A stretch of DNA of 64,000 bases from Fremontodendron californicum (lineage: Eukaryota; Streptophyta; Magnoliopsida; Malvales; Malvaceae). Position numbers and translations under genes: made by a program. Below the pieces are notes generated by a model, which was given only the letters and a program-made list of their open reading frames with translations, made no database searches and was not told where the DNA came from. Position 1 is the stretch's first letter; the number at the start of each line of letters is the position of its first letter. Shown one piece after another: positions 11,219-22,413 of this stretch. The stretch is from positions 10,358,103-10,422,102 of the forward strand of contig JAULJL010000040.1 in the NCBI GenBank assembly GCA_030761205.1, in the 5' to 3' direction.

Positions 11219-12031
11219 CTGGCAAGAGTTGGAAAAGGACAAAGGGAAACTGAAGCGTGAGTATGATAAGCTTCAAGAGAAAGTCAAAGATTTGAAGACT
11301 GACCTAGAGATCCAAGAGGCCAAGACACGGAGAATAGCTAAGGAGCGAGACACGGCACAATCCGACATAAAAGACTTGTATCAAGAGAACAAGAAGCTAA
11401 GAGCCAAGGGAAAAGTTTACTGGAACTAGCAGGTCTCTGGGCGCCCATGAGGAAAAGATAGAAAAGCTTCAGAAAGAATTAGACTTCTGGAATGGTAAAG
11501 CTAAGGAAAGCAAGGAAAAGAAGTCCATATTTTCTTATGAGCGGCAGAAGTGGGGAGATGTACGTTCATTGATCTCGGCCAAGTTAGAAAGATGCCTGCA
11601 AGAGAATGAGCTATTGAAAGCCAAATTGGGAAATGAAAGGGAAAGGACATCCATGCTACGCAAGGAGAATGAGGCGATGCATGCGTCCATTCAGACCCTA
11701 GAACATCAGTTTCAAGTCTAGAAAGCTGACATCGTTGCCATCATTCGGGAATACTGAGAGAGGAAGACCGAATGGAGCCAGGCAAATGACTTAGCTTTAG
11801 ATGCCAGTACGAGGTGGAAGACTGAGACCTTGGGGAGGCAACAATATAGACCAACTGACTAGGCAGTTCCGCAAGGCTGTGGTCAAGGGCAGAGAGATGT
11901 CGAAGAAAGTGAAGACTTTGAGGTGTGATGTCAACCTGAAAGGGGAGCATGGACAACACCTGTTGAATTTCCTAGAGGAGGCTCAAGACCAGTACGAGCA
12001 GATTAGATACTTCTATGTAACTCGAGAGTGA

Positions 12032-12330
12032 GAGATGATTTGTAAAAAGTTTCTATGAATTAATGAAAAACATTTGTGTTGGAATTTGATCTTAAGGCAA
12101 ATACTGTTAGTTTCATCATTTCATACCATATAATCATAGAAGCATTCATTCATTCATTCATTTAGTGATTCATCAAATCATTTATTCATTCATTATTAAT
12201 AAAAAGGAATAATGTGCCATGAAATTCTAATCTGTGATATTTACACTAAGGTTTAAAAATTAGGCATCCACCGAAACATCCAGAGAGAAGCACTTCATAT
12301 CAGTATAATACTCGATCGCAAGTCAGGATC
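12032..12330 (+). other. Spacer between extra ORF and gag
   Basis: Non-coding, AT-rich, with a short CATT repeat near 12146-12165. Nothing else is recognised. Confidence 0.5.
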
Positions 12331-13925
12331 ATGGAAAATGAACAGATTGCCCGGATAGAGAGAATGGAAAAAGCACAGGATGAGTTAAGGGAACAGTTGG
12401 CCAAATCTCAGGCCGAATCTCGATCAAATGATTAAACTGATGGAACTGGTGTTCTCTGCAATTAAGGGAAAAGGGACACACGGAGAATTCAGCCCTAGGA
12501 TTAGAATCAGGAAATCAAGGGGGCAAAGAGGGTCAGCAAGAAGCCGTACTGACAAACGGCCAATCTTCACAGAATACAAAAATTCGACCATCGACAGCTG
12601 AAATCCCTTTCGTGTATGTTCAAAACAAGACAGGGGCACAGAAACAAATGCCAATCAGGTTGAATCTTGGGGCGATTCTGACAAACCTTTGAGGTCCCAA
12701 ATCTAGATGATCTCGCTAAACAAGAAAACAGGAAAATGGCGAAACTGAAAAGGGTTGAGACGGCTGAATCACGAAAGAAGTATCAGTTATTGGAGGAAAG
12801 GCTGAAGGCCGTGGAAGGGGCTGAGCTGTTTGGAAGCCTCGATGCTAAAGAGATGAGTTTAGTCTCTGGTTTAATGATCCCACCCAAGTTCAAGATGCCA
12901 GATTTTGAAAAGCACAATGGGACCACAAATCCTTCCGCACATTTAACAATGTATTGGCGGAAGATGACCGGGCATTATAGTGATGAGAATTTGCTTATCC
13001 ACTATTTCTAAGACAGTCCCACTGGGTCTGCAACTCGATGGTACAATCAGCTCACCCGAAGCAAGATCCACTTCTGGACGGACTTGGCTAGGGCCTTTCT
13101 AGAACACTACAAGCACATATCTGACATGGTACCTGACAGATTATCCCTGCAAAACATGGAGAAGCAAGCTACTAAAAAAGCTTCAAACAGTATGCCCAGA
13201 AATGGAGAGACATGGCTACCCAGGTCCAACCACCATTTACTGATAAAGAAACTACAGTTCTCTTCATCAATACTCTGAAGGCACTATACTATGAGAAGTT
13301 GGTGGGGAATGCGACTAAAATTTTTGCAGATATGGTCATATCTGGAGAGATGATTGAAACCGTTATCAAAATCGAAAAGATGGAAAGTGGGGAACAAGTA
13401 GCCCACAAGAAAACAACTCCTACCAAGAAAAAGGAATGGGAGGCTCACGTAGTCAATTTCAATAACCGACCTTTTGCACCTCCAACACCCTATACACCTT
13501 ACCTAACCTACAATCTATACTATCCGGCTATAAACAACCTCACTCAAAACCCTTTTCCCTATACAGCCATACCATAACAACCATATTCGAATGGTGTATC
13601 TCTTCATATAGCCATTCCACCAAACACTACCCCAAACACTCAAAACACTCCCTGAAATGATCAAAGGCCTATGAGGAATACCCAAAAGACTCAATATGAC
13701 CTCATCCCCACTACCTACAGTGAGTTATACCCGAAGCTTCTACGGGGTCAACTCGTTGCACCTATCTATCTACAACCTTTAAAACCTTATTTTCCTAAGT
13801 GGTATGATTCCAAAGCTCATTGCGCATGCCATACAGGGATCCAAGGACACTCAACCAAGAACTGTATTACTTTCAAGCGCAAGGTCCAGAGCCTTATTGA
13901 TGCTAGAATTTTGAAATTCGAATAA
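12331..13925 (+). pseudogene. gag: Gag of element A, decayed
   Basis: Structural Gag protein that would form the virus-like particle. From ATG 12331 a coiled N-terminus (MENEQIARIERMEKAQDE) is soon broken by a stop. The frame at 12736-13011 holds IPPKFKMPDFEKHNGTTNPS and HLTMYWRKMTGH, typical of Tat capsid. After a stop at 13009 the capsid continues (ATRWYNQLTRSKIHFWTDLA, DMVPDRLSLQNME), shifts frame near 13170, and goes on in 13212-13577. The piece 13671-13925 ends with FPKWYDSKAHCACHTGIQGH, a zinc-knuckle-like motif (C, H, H, C). At least two stops and one frameshift make it non-functional. The duplication breakpoint lies at 12903-12907 inside this gene. Confidence 0.88.
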
Positions 13926-14261
13926 AAAAATGGCTCTAATATCATGGGTAACCTGTTGCCTAATCAAACGGAGGCCAAAGTTAATGCGATAATATCGGGA
14001 GAGTTTGAAAAAATGAAATGGGATGTTAGGAAGGTAAAAACGCCAGTGATCAGATTCTGGGTAGAGATGGTCAAGGCGAGGTTGATTAAGTCAAAATCAG
14101 ATGTGAGGAAAATAGTCAGTTAGGCTGAGGACTTTTGCCAATACCATGAGTGTAAGGGGCATGCCATTCAAGGCTGCGAAGAGTTTTTGGCAAAGATTCA
14201 AAAGATGATAGATATGGGCGAGGCCTAGTTTTCTAAAAAGATAGAGGAGCCTGAAATCAGT
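13926..14261 (+). pseudogene. Gag-protease linker with a second Cys/His motif
   Basis: Between the gag zinc knuckle and the protease frame, the translation gives FCQYHECKGHAIQGCEEFLA at about 14134-14195, a second C-H-H-C-like motif. Stops at 14122 and 14227 break it. It is common in this lineage to find such a motif before the protease. Its separate function is unknown. Confidence 0.6.
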
Positions 14262-15475
14262 ATGAATGAAACCGACTACGGGATGGACAGACCCCCGATC
14301 ATATACTATGACGAGCCAGAGGTAAAGGCTATTCCAGTAGTCGAGGGACCCTCTCCAAAGATAATCATAGAATTGCCATCATTTTTTCCTTACAAAGGGG
14401 ATAAGATGATTCCATGGAACTATGAATGCAGTATGGCAATGTTAGGATCTTCGAACCATCAGATAGCTACCATGGGTGTAACCGGAGTGGGGTATCTAAC
14501 CCGAAGCAGTAGATGTTATGCCCTAGAGATAGTTGAACTTGGAAAAACAATGGGAACTGACAAAGGAAAAAATACAGCGGGGCCGGACTCTGTGGTGGTA
14601 GAACAATCTGGGAAAGTTGAAAAAGTTCTAGCTCCAGCTAGTAAAGTAAAAGAGCCGGTGAATGAGAAGAAAACTTGCGAATTCTTAAAGTTCATCAAAC
14701 ACAGTGAGTACAGTGTAGTAGAACAATTGCACCGCCAACCGGTGAGGATTTCAATTCTTTCACTGCTGTTAAACTCAGAGCCATACCGAAATGCTCTGCT
14801 GAGAATTTTGAACCAGGCTTATGTGGCTAACAACATATCGGTGGAAAAGTTAGAACGATTGGTGGGGAACATCACAGCAGATGATTATGTCTCTTTCAAT
14901 TATGATGAGATACCGCCGAATAGAATAGGATGCACTAAGGCTTTTCATATTACCACTACCTGCTAGAGGCACATTCTACTGTGAGTACTCCTCGACAATG
15001 GATCCTCTCTGAATGTAATGCCATTGGTAACCTTGTCAAAACTCCAACTAATATAACTTACACGCTGCCAAGTCATACCATTTTCAGAGCTTTTGATGAC
15101 ACTCGTTGGGAAGTGATGGGAAACATCGAAATCCCTTTTCAAATAGGCCCTTGTACCTATAAGTTTGAGTTCCAAGTGATGGACATTACCCCATCTTACA
15201 ATTGTTTGTTGGGAAGGCCGTGGATTCACTTTGTCGGGGCTGTACCGTCATCTCTCCATCAAAAGCTAAAATTTGTTATGGAAGGGCTCTTGGTCCGTGT
15301 GTCAGGAGAAGAAGATATTGTAGCTTCTACATCCACATATACCCCTTACGTAGAAGTGAACGAAGATGCTATAGAATGCTCGTTTAGGTTGTTGGAATTT
15401 GTCAACGTTGTGTTCATCACCGAGGGATATAAAATTCCAGAGTCGAGACTATCCAAGAATACCAGGTTGGGGTAA
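14262..15475 (+). pseudogene. Aspartic protease (retropepsin-like) region, copy A
   Basis: The protease would cut the polyprotein. The frame 14262-14966 is the N-terminal part. After a stop at 14964 the catalytic loop VLLDNGSSLNVMPL is read at 14985-15026 in the same frame. The rest (RAFDDTRWEVMG, FQVMDITPSYNCLLGRPWIH, then GAVPSSLHQKLKFV) is in the frame of 14981-15475, so a frameshift lies near 15030-15060. DNG in place of the classical DTG/DSG is common in Tat proteases. The gene is broken. Confidence 0.82.
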
Positions 15476-16116
15476 AGACGACAGTTGGAAAAGGTTGTCG
15501 AGCTGGAAAAAGACTAGGAAAATATCTCCAAAGAATGGCCAGAGCGGTAGAAGTGGCCAGAAAGAAAGACCGTTTCGATCTTAGGTACCTCCCTAAAGCC
15601 CACGAGAAAAGCAAACAAGTTGAGAAGAACTAAAAGAGGAGGGTGGCCCTACTTTCGGGTATGGATATGGAATGGAAACCCATGACTTCCCCTCTAATCT
15701 TTCACATTTTTCGCTCAGCAGGCTATCAGTTCGGTGACAAGAATTTTGATGATGTGATGGTTATGTTGGAACAAGCTTTTGAGAAATTCTACGAGGTTGA
15801 AAATAAGCATCCACGGGAAATGATGGTCGACATGGTCGAAATGTATGAGCTGGGAAAGGAAAGCACTAGTTGGATGGTGCGTCCATGCTCTCCGGGTTAT
15901 GAGTTGACCAATTGGAGTGTGACTGAACTTCTTATAGTTTTTAGGTCTACTCTAGTGTGCCTGAATACGGAATATGAGGACCGTCCTGTCAATAATTCTG
16001 AAATTGATTTTGAAAAACCCATCTGTACGGGTGATTTTGACGCTAACGAAGATGTCGAGGACTATGATTTGCCTCTGGATTTGTTGAGAATAATATAACA
16101 AGAAGAGAAACAAGTA
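15476..16116 (+). pseudogene. Protease-RT linker, copy A
   Basis: The frame 15643-16098 (151 codons) is open but resembles only the poorly conserved linker of this lineage, ending in an acidic DFDANEDVEDYDLPLDLLR segment, then a stop and QEEKQVLPHKE leading into RT. Ogre elements have an intron in this area. I could not define splice sites here. Confidence 0.55.
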
Positions 16117-17110
16117 TTGCCTCATAAAGAACAATTACAAGTGATAAATTTGGGGAATGAGGAAGAAGCAAAAGAAGTCAAGATTGGGACTGCCATTTCA
16201 CCATTGATAAAGCAAGATTTGATAAGTCTACTCGGGAATACGCGGATCTGTTTTCATGGTAGTACCAAGACATGCCTGGGTTGGACCCTGATATCGTGGT
16301 TCACAAACTTTCGTTGAAACCAGATTGCAAGCCGATTCAGCAAAAATTGAGAAGAATGAGGCTCGAAATGCTGTTAAAAATGAAAGAGGAGGTGAAAAAG
16401 CAATTCGATGCCGGATTCTTGGAAGTGGCAAGATACTTGGATTGGGTAGCAAACATTGTCCCAGTTTTGAAGAAAGAAGGCAAAGACGGATGTGTGTCAA
16501 TTACCGGGATCTGAATAGGGCAAGCCCTAAAGATAATTTCCCATTGCCTCACATTGATACTCTAATCGATAATACCGCCAAGAATTCTGTGTTTTTCTTC
16601 ATGGATGGGTTCTCAGGGTATAATCAGATTAAGATAGCACCAGAAGATATGGAGAAAACCATATTCTTGACGATGTGGGGCAGCTTTTGCTATAAGGTGA
16701 TGCCATTCGGGTTGAAAAACACTAGGGCAACATATCAAAGAGCCATAAATTTGTTTCATGACATGATTCACAAAGGAATCGAAGTTTATGTCGATGATAT
16801 GATCGCAAAGTCGCAAAGAGAGGATGAACACATTGCGAATCTTAAGAAGCTCTTTGAAAGATTGAGAAAATTTCAACTTAAACTCAACCCGGCAAAGTGT
16901 ACTTTTGGAGTCACTTCAGGAAAGCTACTGGGCTTCGTTGTTATCCAAAAAAGGATTAAGATTGATTATGATAAAGTGAAAGCTATTCAGAGCTTGCCTC
17001 CACCTCGTACTCGAAAAGAAGTAATAAGCTTTTTAGGTAGGCTGAATTATATCACTCGATTCATTTCTCAACTAACCGATAAGTGCGACTCAATCTTCAA
17101 GTTACTCTGA
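16117..17110 (+). pseudogene. pol: Reverse transcriptase, copy A
   Basis: RNA-dependent DNA polymerase of the element. The start (LPHKEQLQVINLG) leads to MPGLDPDIVVHKLSLKPDCK in frame 16272-16514. A frameshift near 16480-16490 moves the reading to 16325-17110, which holds MCVNYRDLNRASPKDNFPLP, FFMDGFSGYNQIK, MPFGLKN and the catalytic YVDD at 16787-16798, followed by FQLKLNPAKCTFGV and FLGRLNYITRFISQL. A stop at 17108 ends the frame before RNase H. The catalytic motif is intact but the gene is not. The 261 residues of frame 16325-17110 are identical in copy B. Confidence 0.92.
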
Positions 17111-17686
17111 AAGCGTGACCCAGGGGAATGGTATGAAAGATGCCAGATAGCCTTTGATAAGGTTAAGCATTATCTGTCAAACCCACCGATACTAATGCCA
17201 CCAGTCCCAAGGAAGCCAATGATATTGTATTTGTTGGTATTCGAAAGGCCCATGGGATATGTGTTGGGGCAACATGATAAAACTGGAAAGAAAGAACAGG
17301 CCATCTACTATCTCAGCAAGAAGTTCACCGGGTATGAGTTGAAGTATTCGCTGGTAGAAAGGCTTTGTTGTGCCCTAGCCTGGACTGTCCGGAGGCTCAG
17401 GCAATACATGTTGTATCACACGACATGGCTGATTGTAAAACTAGATCCCCTCAAATACGTATTCGAGGTGCCTTCGTTGTCAGGAAGAATGGCGAGATGG
17501 CAAGTGTTGCTTTCCAAATATGATGTTGTGTATGTGAGCCAAAAGGCTATAAAGGGTAGCGTAGTAGCCAAACTCTTAGCAAGTCGAGCAGTGGAGGATT
17601 ACGAGCCTCTAGACTTTGATTTCCTTGACGAAAACTTAATGTGCATTTCGCAAGTAGAAGGGATCTCCTTTGAGAAGAAAACCTAG
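17111..17686 (+). pseudogene. pol: RNase H (Ty3/gypsy type), copy A
   Basis: Follows RT directly. The frame 17195-17686 shows GYVLGQHDKTGKKEQAIYYL, SKKFTGYELKYSLVERLC, RRLRQYMLYHTTWLIVK and GRMARWQVLLSKYDVVYVSQ, a typical Tat RNase H and connection region. It ends at a stop (17684) where relatives read W just before the second RNase H. Confidence 0.85.
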
Positions 17687-18070
17687 AAAATGTATTTCGA
17701 TGGTGCATCTAATGCCATGGGGCACAGAATCGGTGCAGTGCTCATATCCCCTAAAGAAGATTATTATCCTTTCACTGCCAGATTGGATTTTGATTGTACA
17801 AACAATATCGCTGAGTATGAAGCATGTACTATGGGTCTTCGTCCCCTGCCATAAAAAGAAAGATCAAAACATTAGAGGTCTTCGGTGATTTAGCCCTGGT
17901 GATATACTAACTGCGAGAAGAATGGGAAACTCGAGATGCAAAGTTAATCCGATATCGAGAGCTTATATTGAGCTTGATTGAGGAGTTCAAAGAGGTGGTT
18001 TTCAATTACTTGCCCCGAGAAGAGAATCGAATGGCAGATGCTTTAGCCATTTTATCATCAATGTTTAAAG
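17687..18070 (+). pseudogene. pol: Second (archaeal-like) RNase H, copy A
   Basis: The second RNase H is the defining domain of the Tat lineage. It reads MYFDGASNAMGHRIGAVLIS (catalytic D), then CTNNIAEYEACTMGL (catalytic E), then after a frame disruption near 17835-17855 VFGDLALVIY at 17878-17907 (third acidic residue), and NYLPREENRMADALAILSSM near 18005-18064. All three acidic positions can be found, but stops at 17853 and near 17888 break the frame. Confidence 0.85.
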
Positions 18071-19397
18071 TGAATGAAGGGGCCGAAGTTGTGCCAATCA
18101 AGATGAGCATGTACGAGTCTCCTGCCCACTGCTTGAGTATCGAAGAAGAAATAGATGGTCACCCTTGGTATTACGACATCTTGCAATACATCAAGAGTCA
18201 ACAGTACCCTGAACAAGCGACGAAAAATGATAAGAGAACCCTGAGAAGAATGGCGATGGGTTTTGTCTTAAACGGTGAAATCCTTTACAAGAAGAGGAAA
18301 GTCCAAGTTCTGTTGAGATGCATTGTTTTCGCTGAAGCTCAGAGAATCCTCGAAGAGGTCCAATAAGGGATATGCGACACTCATACCAATGGTCACATGC
18401 TGGCTAAACATATTATGAGGGCAGGATACTAACCATGGAAGGGGATTGCATTAATTATTCCCGGAAGTGCCATAAATGCCTGATATATGCAGACAAGATT
18501 CATGTGCCGCCATCGCCGCTGCATGTCATGACGGCTCCATGGCCTTTTTTGATGTGGGGAATGGATATGATTAGGCCCATTACCCTGAAAGCTTCGAATG
18601 GACACCGTTTCATCCTGGTGGCCATAGGTTACTTCAAAAAGTGGGTAGCAACAGCTTCTTATGCCAATGTAACCAAGTCAGTGGGTTACAGATTTGTCAA
18701 GAAAGAGATTGTGTATCGATATGGGCTTCCAAAAAGAATAATTTTGGACAATGTTCTCAATCTGAACAATAAGATGATGAGAGAAGTATGTACCTAGTTC
18801 AAGATCAAGCATCATAATTCGGTGCCCTATCGTCTGAAAATGAATGGGGCAATAGAAGCAGCCAATAAGAACTCAAGAAGATTGTTGAAAATATGACTGA
18901 TGTGTACAAAGATTGGCATGAGATCTTGCCTTTTGCTCTCCAAGCATACCGTACTTTAGTTCGCACATCTACGGGTGCCACGCCGTTTTCACTGGTATAT
19001 GGGATGGAAGCAATGCTGCCTATTGAAGTTGAAATCCCTTCACTACGTGTCTTGATGGAGATAGGCCTAGTGGGTTAGAGCTCGCTATGAACAATTGAAT
19101 CTCATTGAGGAGAAAAGGCTGAAGGCAATTTGTCGTTGGCAGATGTATCAGAAAATGATGATTTGAGCCCACAACAAAAAGGTTCACCCCAGGCAATTTC
19201 AAGAGGGAAAGTTGGTATTGAGGGAAAGTTCTCCCAATCGTGAAAGATCCTCGCGAAAAATGGGCTCTGAATTGGGAAGAACCTTATGTGGTAAAAAGTT
19301 TTTTTTTTTTGGACGAGCATTGATCTTAACTCGGATGGACGGTGATGACTTGAGAAATCCCGTGAACACCGACGAATTGAAGAAATACTATGCTTGA
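18071..19397 (+). pseudogene. pol: Integrase, copy A
   Basis: Inserts the cDNA. The frame to 18366 gives DKRTLRRMAMGFVLNGEILY. The HHCC zinc-binding region follows (THTNGHMLAKH, DCINYSRKCHKC) across stops at 18364 and 18429. The core shows WGMDMIRP (D at 18564), ILDNVLNLNN (D at 18747), a stop at 18795, MNGAIEAANKN (E at 18855), and GATPFSLVYGMEAMLPIEVE near 18974-19033. The C-terminus ends NTDELKKYYA at 19394 with TGA at 19395. The DDE residues are kept, but the gene is broken by several stops and frameshifts. No chromodomain is seen, as expected for Tat. Confidence 0.88.
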
Positions 19398-20718
19398 AGA
19401 AAAAAGAAGAAAACAAAAAAAAAAGAGAAAAAAGGAAAATGTGATATTGTGCAATTGAGAATTCGAATGATTCCAAGTGTAAAAATGAGAATTTTATATA
19501 TCTATTTCCCATGACGATTGCTTTTCAATGAGAATATTTGTGCTTGATATGAGAAATGGCCATCTTTCATATTCCTGTCACTAAGAAAAAATTATCCTTA
19601 GTCACCCCTTTGAGCCTTAGGAATTCTTTTTTTCTTTGAACCTTGATCAAGGATCACCCTCCACACTGGGAGGCAAATGCGAGGAAAAATCTCCTTCAAA
19701 AATCATGGAGAAAAGAGCCATAAAAAAAAGAAAAAAAAGAAAAAACACACAAAAAAACGTGTAAAATCAAAGAGTGTCAAATGAAAGCCAAGAATAAAAA
19801 GAAACAAAATTCAAAGGAGAAAAGTCCAAAAGGGACAAATGTTTCGAAAATGAATCATCCTCATGAAATGATCCTTTATTTGATCACCCTTAAACATATT
19901 TTGGGCCTATTTATCCTTTCTTTCTAAACCCGAACCTTGGTCTATATTGCATGCTTTTAAAGTCCATTTTGATCAAGCATGGCTATTTAACTTGAAAGGT
20001 TTTTCTCAGATTTTATCCCATCTTTTGAATTGTCATTTTTACCATGGAAACATTTAGAATTCTCAGATGCATGGTAGATACACACACAAAAAAGAAAAGA
20101 AGAAAAAGAGAAAAAAATTAAAAATGAAAAAAAAAGAATGTAAAAAGAGAGGTTTAAGCTGAAAACCCGAAAAATGCGACTTAAAACCAAATTGAGGGCG
20201 CTTGGGTTGAAAACCCGCAAAGGGTAGCCCAAGTACAGATTAAAGATTGAATCAATGCTACGTGAAAGGGGGAGAAAGTATCAAGAATTCAGAGAAAGGG
20301 GTAAAGCTCAGTCTGAAGCAACAGCGAAAGCCGAGGAGTCACCCAAGCAAATGGCTTGCTCAAGATATTTCAGAGGAATTAAAGCATGAGGGGTCCAGGA
20401 TATTCCGCGTCTGGGCATCTATACCTTTTTCTTTATATTTCCCTTTTTAATCCTTGATATTCATCTTTGTTATCTAAACCTTTTTGCAATAAACTCTTGT
20501 TGGCCCTTTCATAGCATTTGGCTGTTTCATACTATCTTTCATATATGTTGTTGTGATGCATTTTTGAGTGATATCAAATTGAATAATGATTAGTAAACAT
20601 AAAAATATTCGAAGGAAAGGATTTTTTGCATTACTATAGAGTAGATTTAAATTTTAGAAGAGGTTTGGAAACCACTAAAATTTGGAGAAAACTCACAACA
20701 ATCCATAATGCTGAAAAG

Positions 20719-21080
20719 CTCATCAAGTGGGGCAAACATTAGATGGATTAAACACGTTAATCCATGATACCGAAAAACTCATCAAGTGGGGCAAACATTG
20801 GATGGACTAGACATACCAACCCACGATAGAGGAGGGCCCATCAAGGAGGGCAAATCAGAGATAGGTTGGAAACACCATCACAGCGTCAGAAAATTCATGG
20901 ATCACGGTGAAACCGTTGGGACAGAGCCCATAAAGTGGGGCAAATGGTGAATAGGTTGAAGACACTGTCACAGAATCAAAAAATTTGTGAATCTCAGTGA
21001 GCCCACAACGATGAAAAGCTTATCAAGAAGAGCAAACAATGGAGTTGAGAACATTCGTGGACCTCAGAGAAATCATGGAT
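20719..21080 (+). repeat. Degenerate repeats with TCATCAAGTGGGGCAAA
   Basis: Copies of the block begin at about 20719, 20778, 20837, 20927 and 21019, giving spacings of 59, 59, 90 and 92 bases. Repeated in copy B about 14,498 bases downstream. Confidence 0.7.
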
Positions 21081-21330
21081 TTAAAGCTCATGACAACCAT
21101 GTGATTGCATTTAATCCCTAGGGAACATGCATCTTACTAGCATTTTGCAAAACTTATCATCAACATCATTGCATTCGACTAACGTTGCAGGAAATGTAGA
21201 AAGTTCTCCTTTTTAAGTCCAACATAGGTGACATAAAAGGAAGTAAGCACTTTATCCAAGACTTTCTAGACAAGACAACCAGATCTTTCGGACAAGACAT
21301 CCAAAATTTTTCTGGACAAAACATCAAGAA

Positions 21331-21632
21331 TATAATTTCACCCCAAATTATATACATGTCAAGTGAAAAGAGAATTTTTGAAAGCTCTGCCGGGTTGCCG
21401 GGGAGTTCGATATCATACACATGCCGTTTATATAATTTCACCCCAAATTACATGCATGTCATGTGAAAAGATATTTTCCAAAAGCTTTGCCAGGTTGCTG
21501 GAGAGTTCGATATCCTGACACGTGTCATTTATATAATTTCACACCAAATTACATACATGTCATATGAAAAGATATTCTTCTAAAAACTCTGCCAGGTTGC
21601 CAGGGAGTTAGATATCCTAGCACATGTCATCC
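21331..21632 (+). repeat. ~100-bp tandem repeat, three units
   Basis: TATAATTTCA starts units at 21331, 21431 and 21532. Each contains a GCTCTGCCGGGTTGCCGGGG-type block and ends in a CATGTCATT-like segment. It resembles a piece of the LTR near 5760-5880, so it may have been copied from the LTR. Confidence 0.8.
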
Positions 21633-21732
21633 AAATTTTCCTGGACAAAACAACTAGATTTCTCAGACAAGACATCCAAAATTTCCTGAACAAGACAAAC
21701 AGACTTTTTGTGGACAAGACATCCAAAATTTT

Positions 21733-22231
21733 GCAAATCGAACTCATTTCTTTAAGACGTGTCGAGCCTTGATTAGTCAGGGATTTCAAGTTAAGGAAAA
21801 ATCTTATTGTTTTAGTCAAAGCTGCACCAAGATAAGGTAAGGCCCCGGGACTTCTGCCAAGGTATTGTCTTCACTTGCAAATCGAACTCGTTTCCTTAAG
21901 ACGGGTCGAGCCTTGATTAGTCAGGGAATTCTAGTTATGGACAAATATTATTGTTTTAGTCAAAGCTACACCAATATGAGGTAAGGCCTCGGGACTTCCG
22001 CCGAGGTATTGTCTTCACTTGCAAATCGTACTCGTTTCCTTAAGATGGGTCGAGCTTGGATTAGTCAGGGAATTCAAGTTAAGGACAAATCTTATTGTTT
22101 TAGTCAAAGCTGCAGCAAGATGAGGTAAGGCCCCAGGACTTCCGCCTAGGTATTGTATTCTCTTGCATATCGAACTCGTTTCCTTAAGATGGGTCGAACT
22201 TTGATTAGTCAGGGAACTTAATTTAAGGACA
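21733..22231 (+). repeat. 144-bp tandem repeat, about 3.5 units
   Basis: Units beginning GCAAATCGAACTCGTTTCC start at 21733, 21877, 22021 and 22164 (spacings 144, 144, 143); the last is cut short. The copy B array is at about 36231-36729. Confidence 0.88.
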
Positions 22232-22400
22232 AATTGCTTTTACAGTTTGCAAAAATGAAAAAAAAAATAAAAAACAAAAAAGTGAATAAAAATGAAAGAA
22301 TAAAAAATTCTCCCTCTTATCCTGCACATGTGATTTCACTAACCGAACAAAATTATTGTCTATTTTATCTCTGCCTGATTCCTGATTCTCACCAATAGTC

Positions 22401-22413
22401 AAAGAGGGGCAGC
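22401..22413 (+). other. Polypurine tract, copy A
   Basis: AAAGAGGGGCAGC lies directly before the LTR start TGTAGACACC at 22414. It would prime plus-strand DNA synthesis. The copy B equivalent is 36900-36912. Confidence 0.85.

Larger units (their letters stand above)
8379..12031 (+). pseudogene. Extra ORF upstream of gag (Ogre ORF1, DUF7745-like), interrupted
   Basis: Broken remains of the extra protein found upstream of gag in this lineage; its function is unknown. Readable pieces are the stretch around FWDPSYRCFTFNQEDMVPTI (near 8640-8730, with a stop at 8668), IYGLVIFL..GHIEVAVVDL (near 8960-9040), SHFWGDDGG (9169), and a run to EPVVPTEVEIV at 9718. The solo LTR 9719-11213 then cuts the frame. 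Removing it and one TSD copy restores ...VEIV-WQELEKDKG... in frame. The rest (11219-12031) is strongly charged and coiled-coil-like, as in related proteins. Several stops and frameshifts are present, and the start at 8379 is a guess. Recognition of DUF7745 is from memory of plant relatives. Confidence 0.75.
19398..22413 (+). other. 3' untranslated region of element A, copy A
   Basis: About 3.0 kb without coding sequence between integrase and PPT. It starts with A-rich tracts, then blocks shared with elements X and Y (for example GAGAAATGGCCATCTTTCAT near 19550 and AAGGATCACCCTCCACACTG near 19649), then three tandem arrays (20719-21080, 21331-21632, 21733-22231). Long hypervariable 3' regions with tandem repeats are typical of the Tat lineage. 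Confidence 0.8.
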
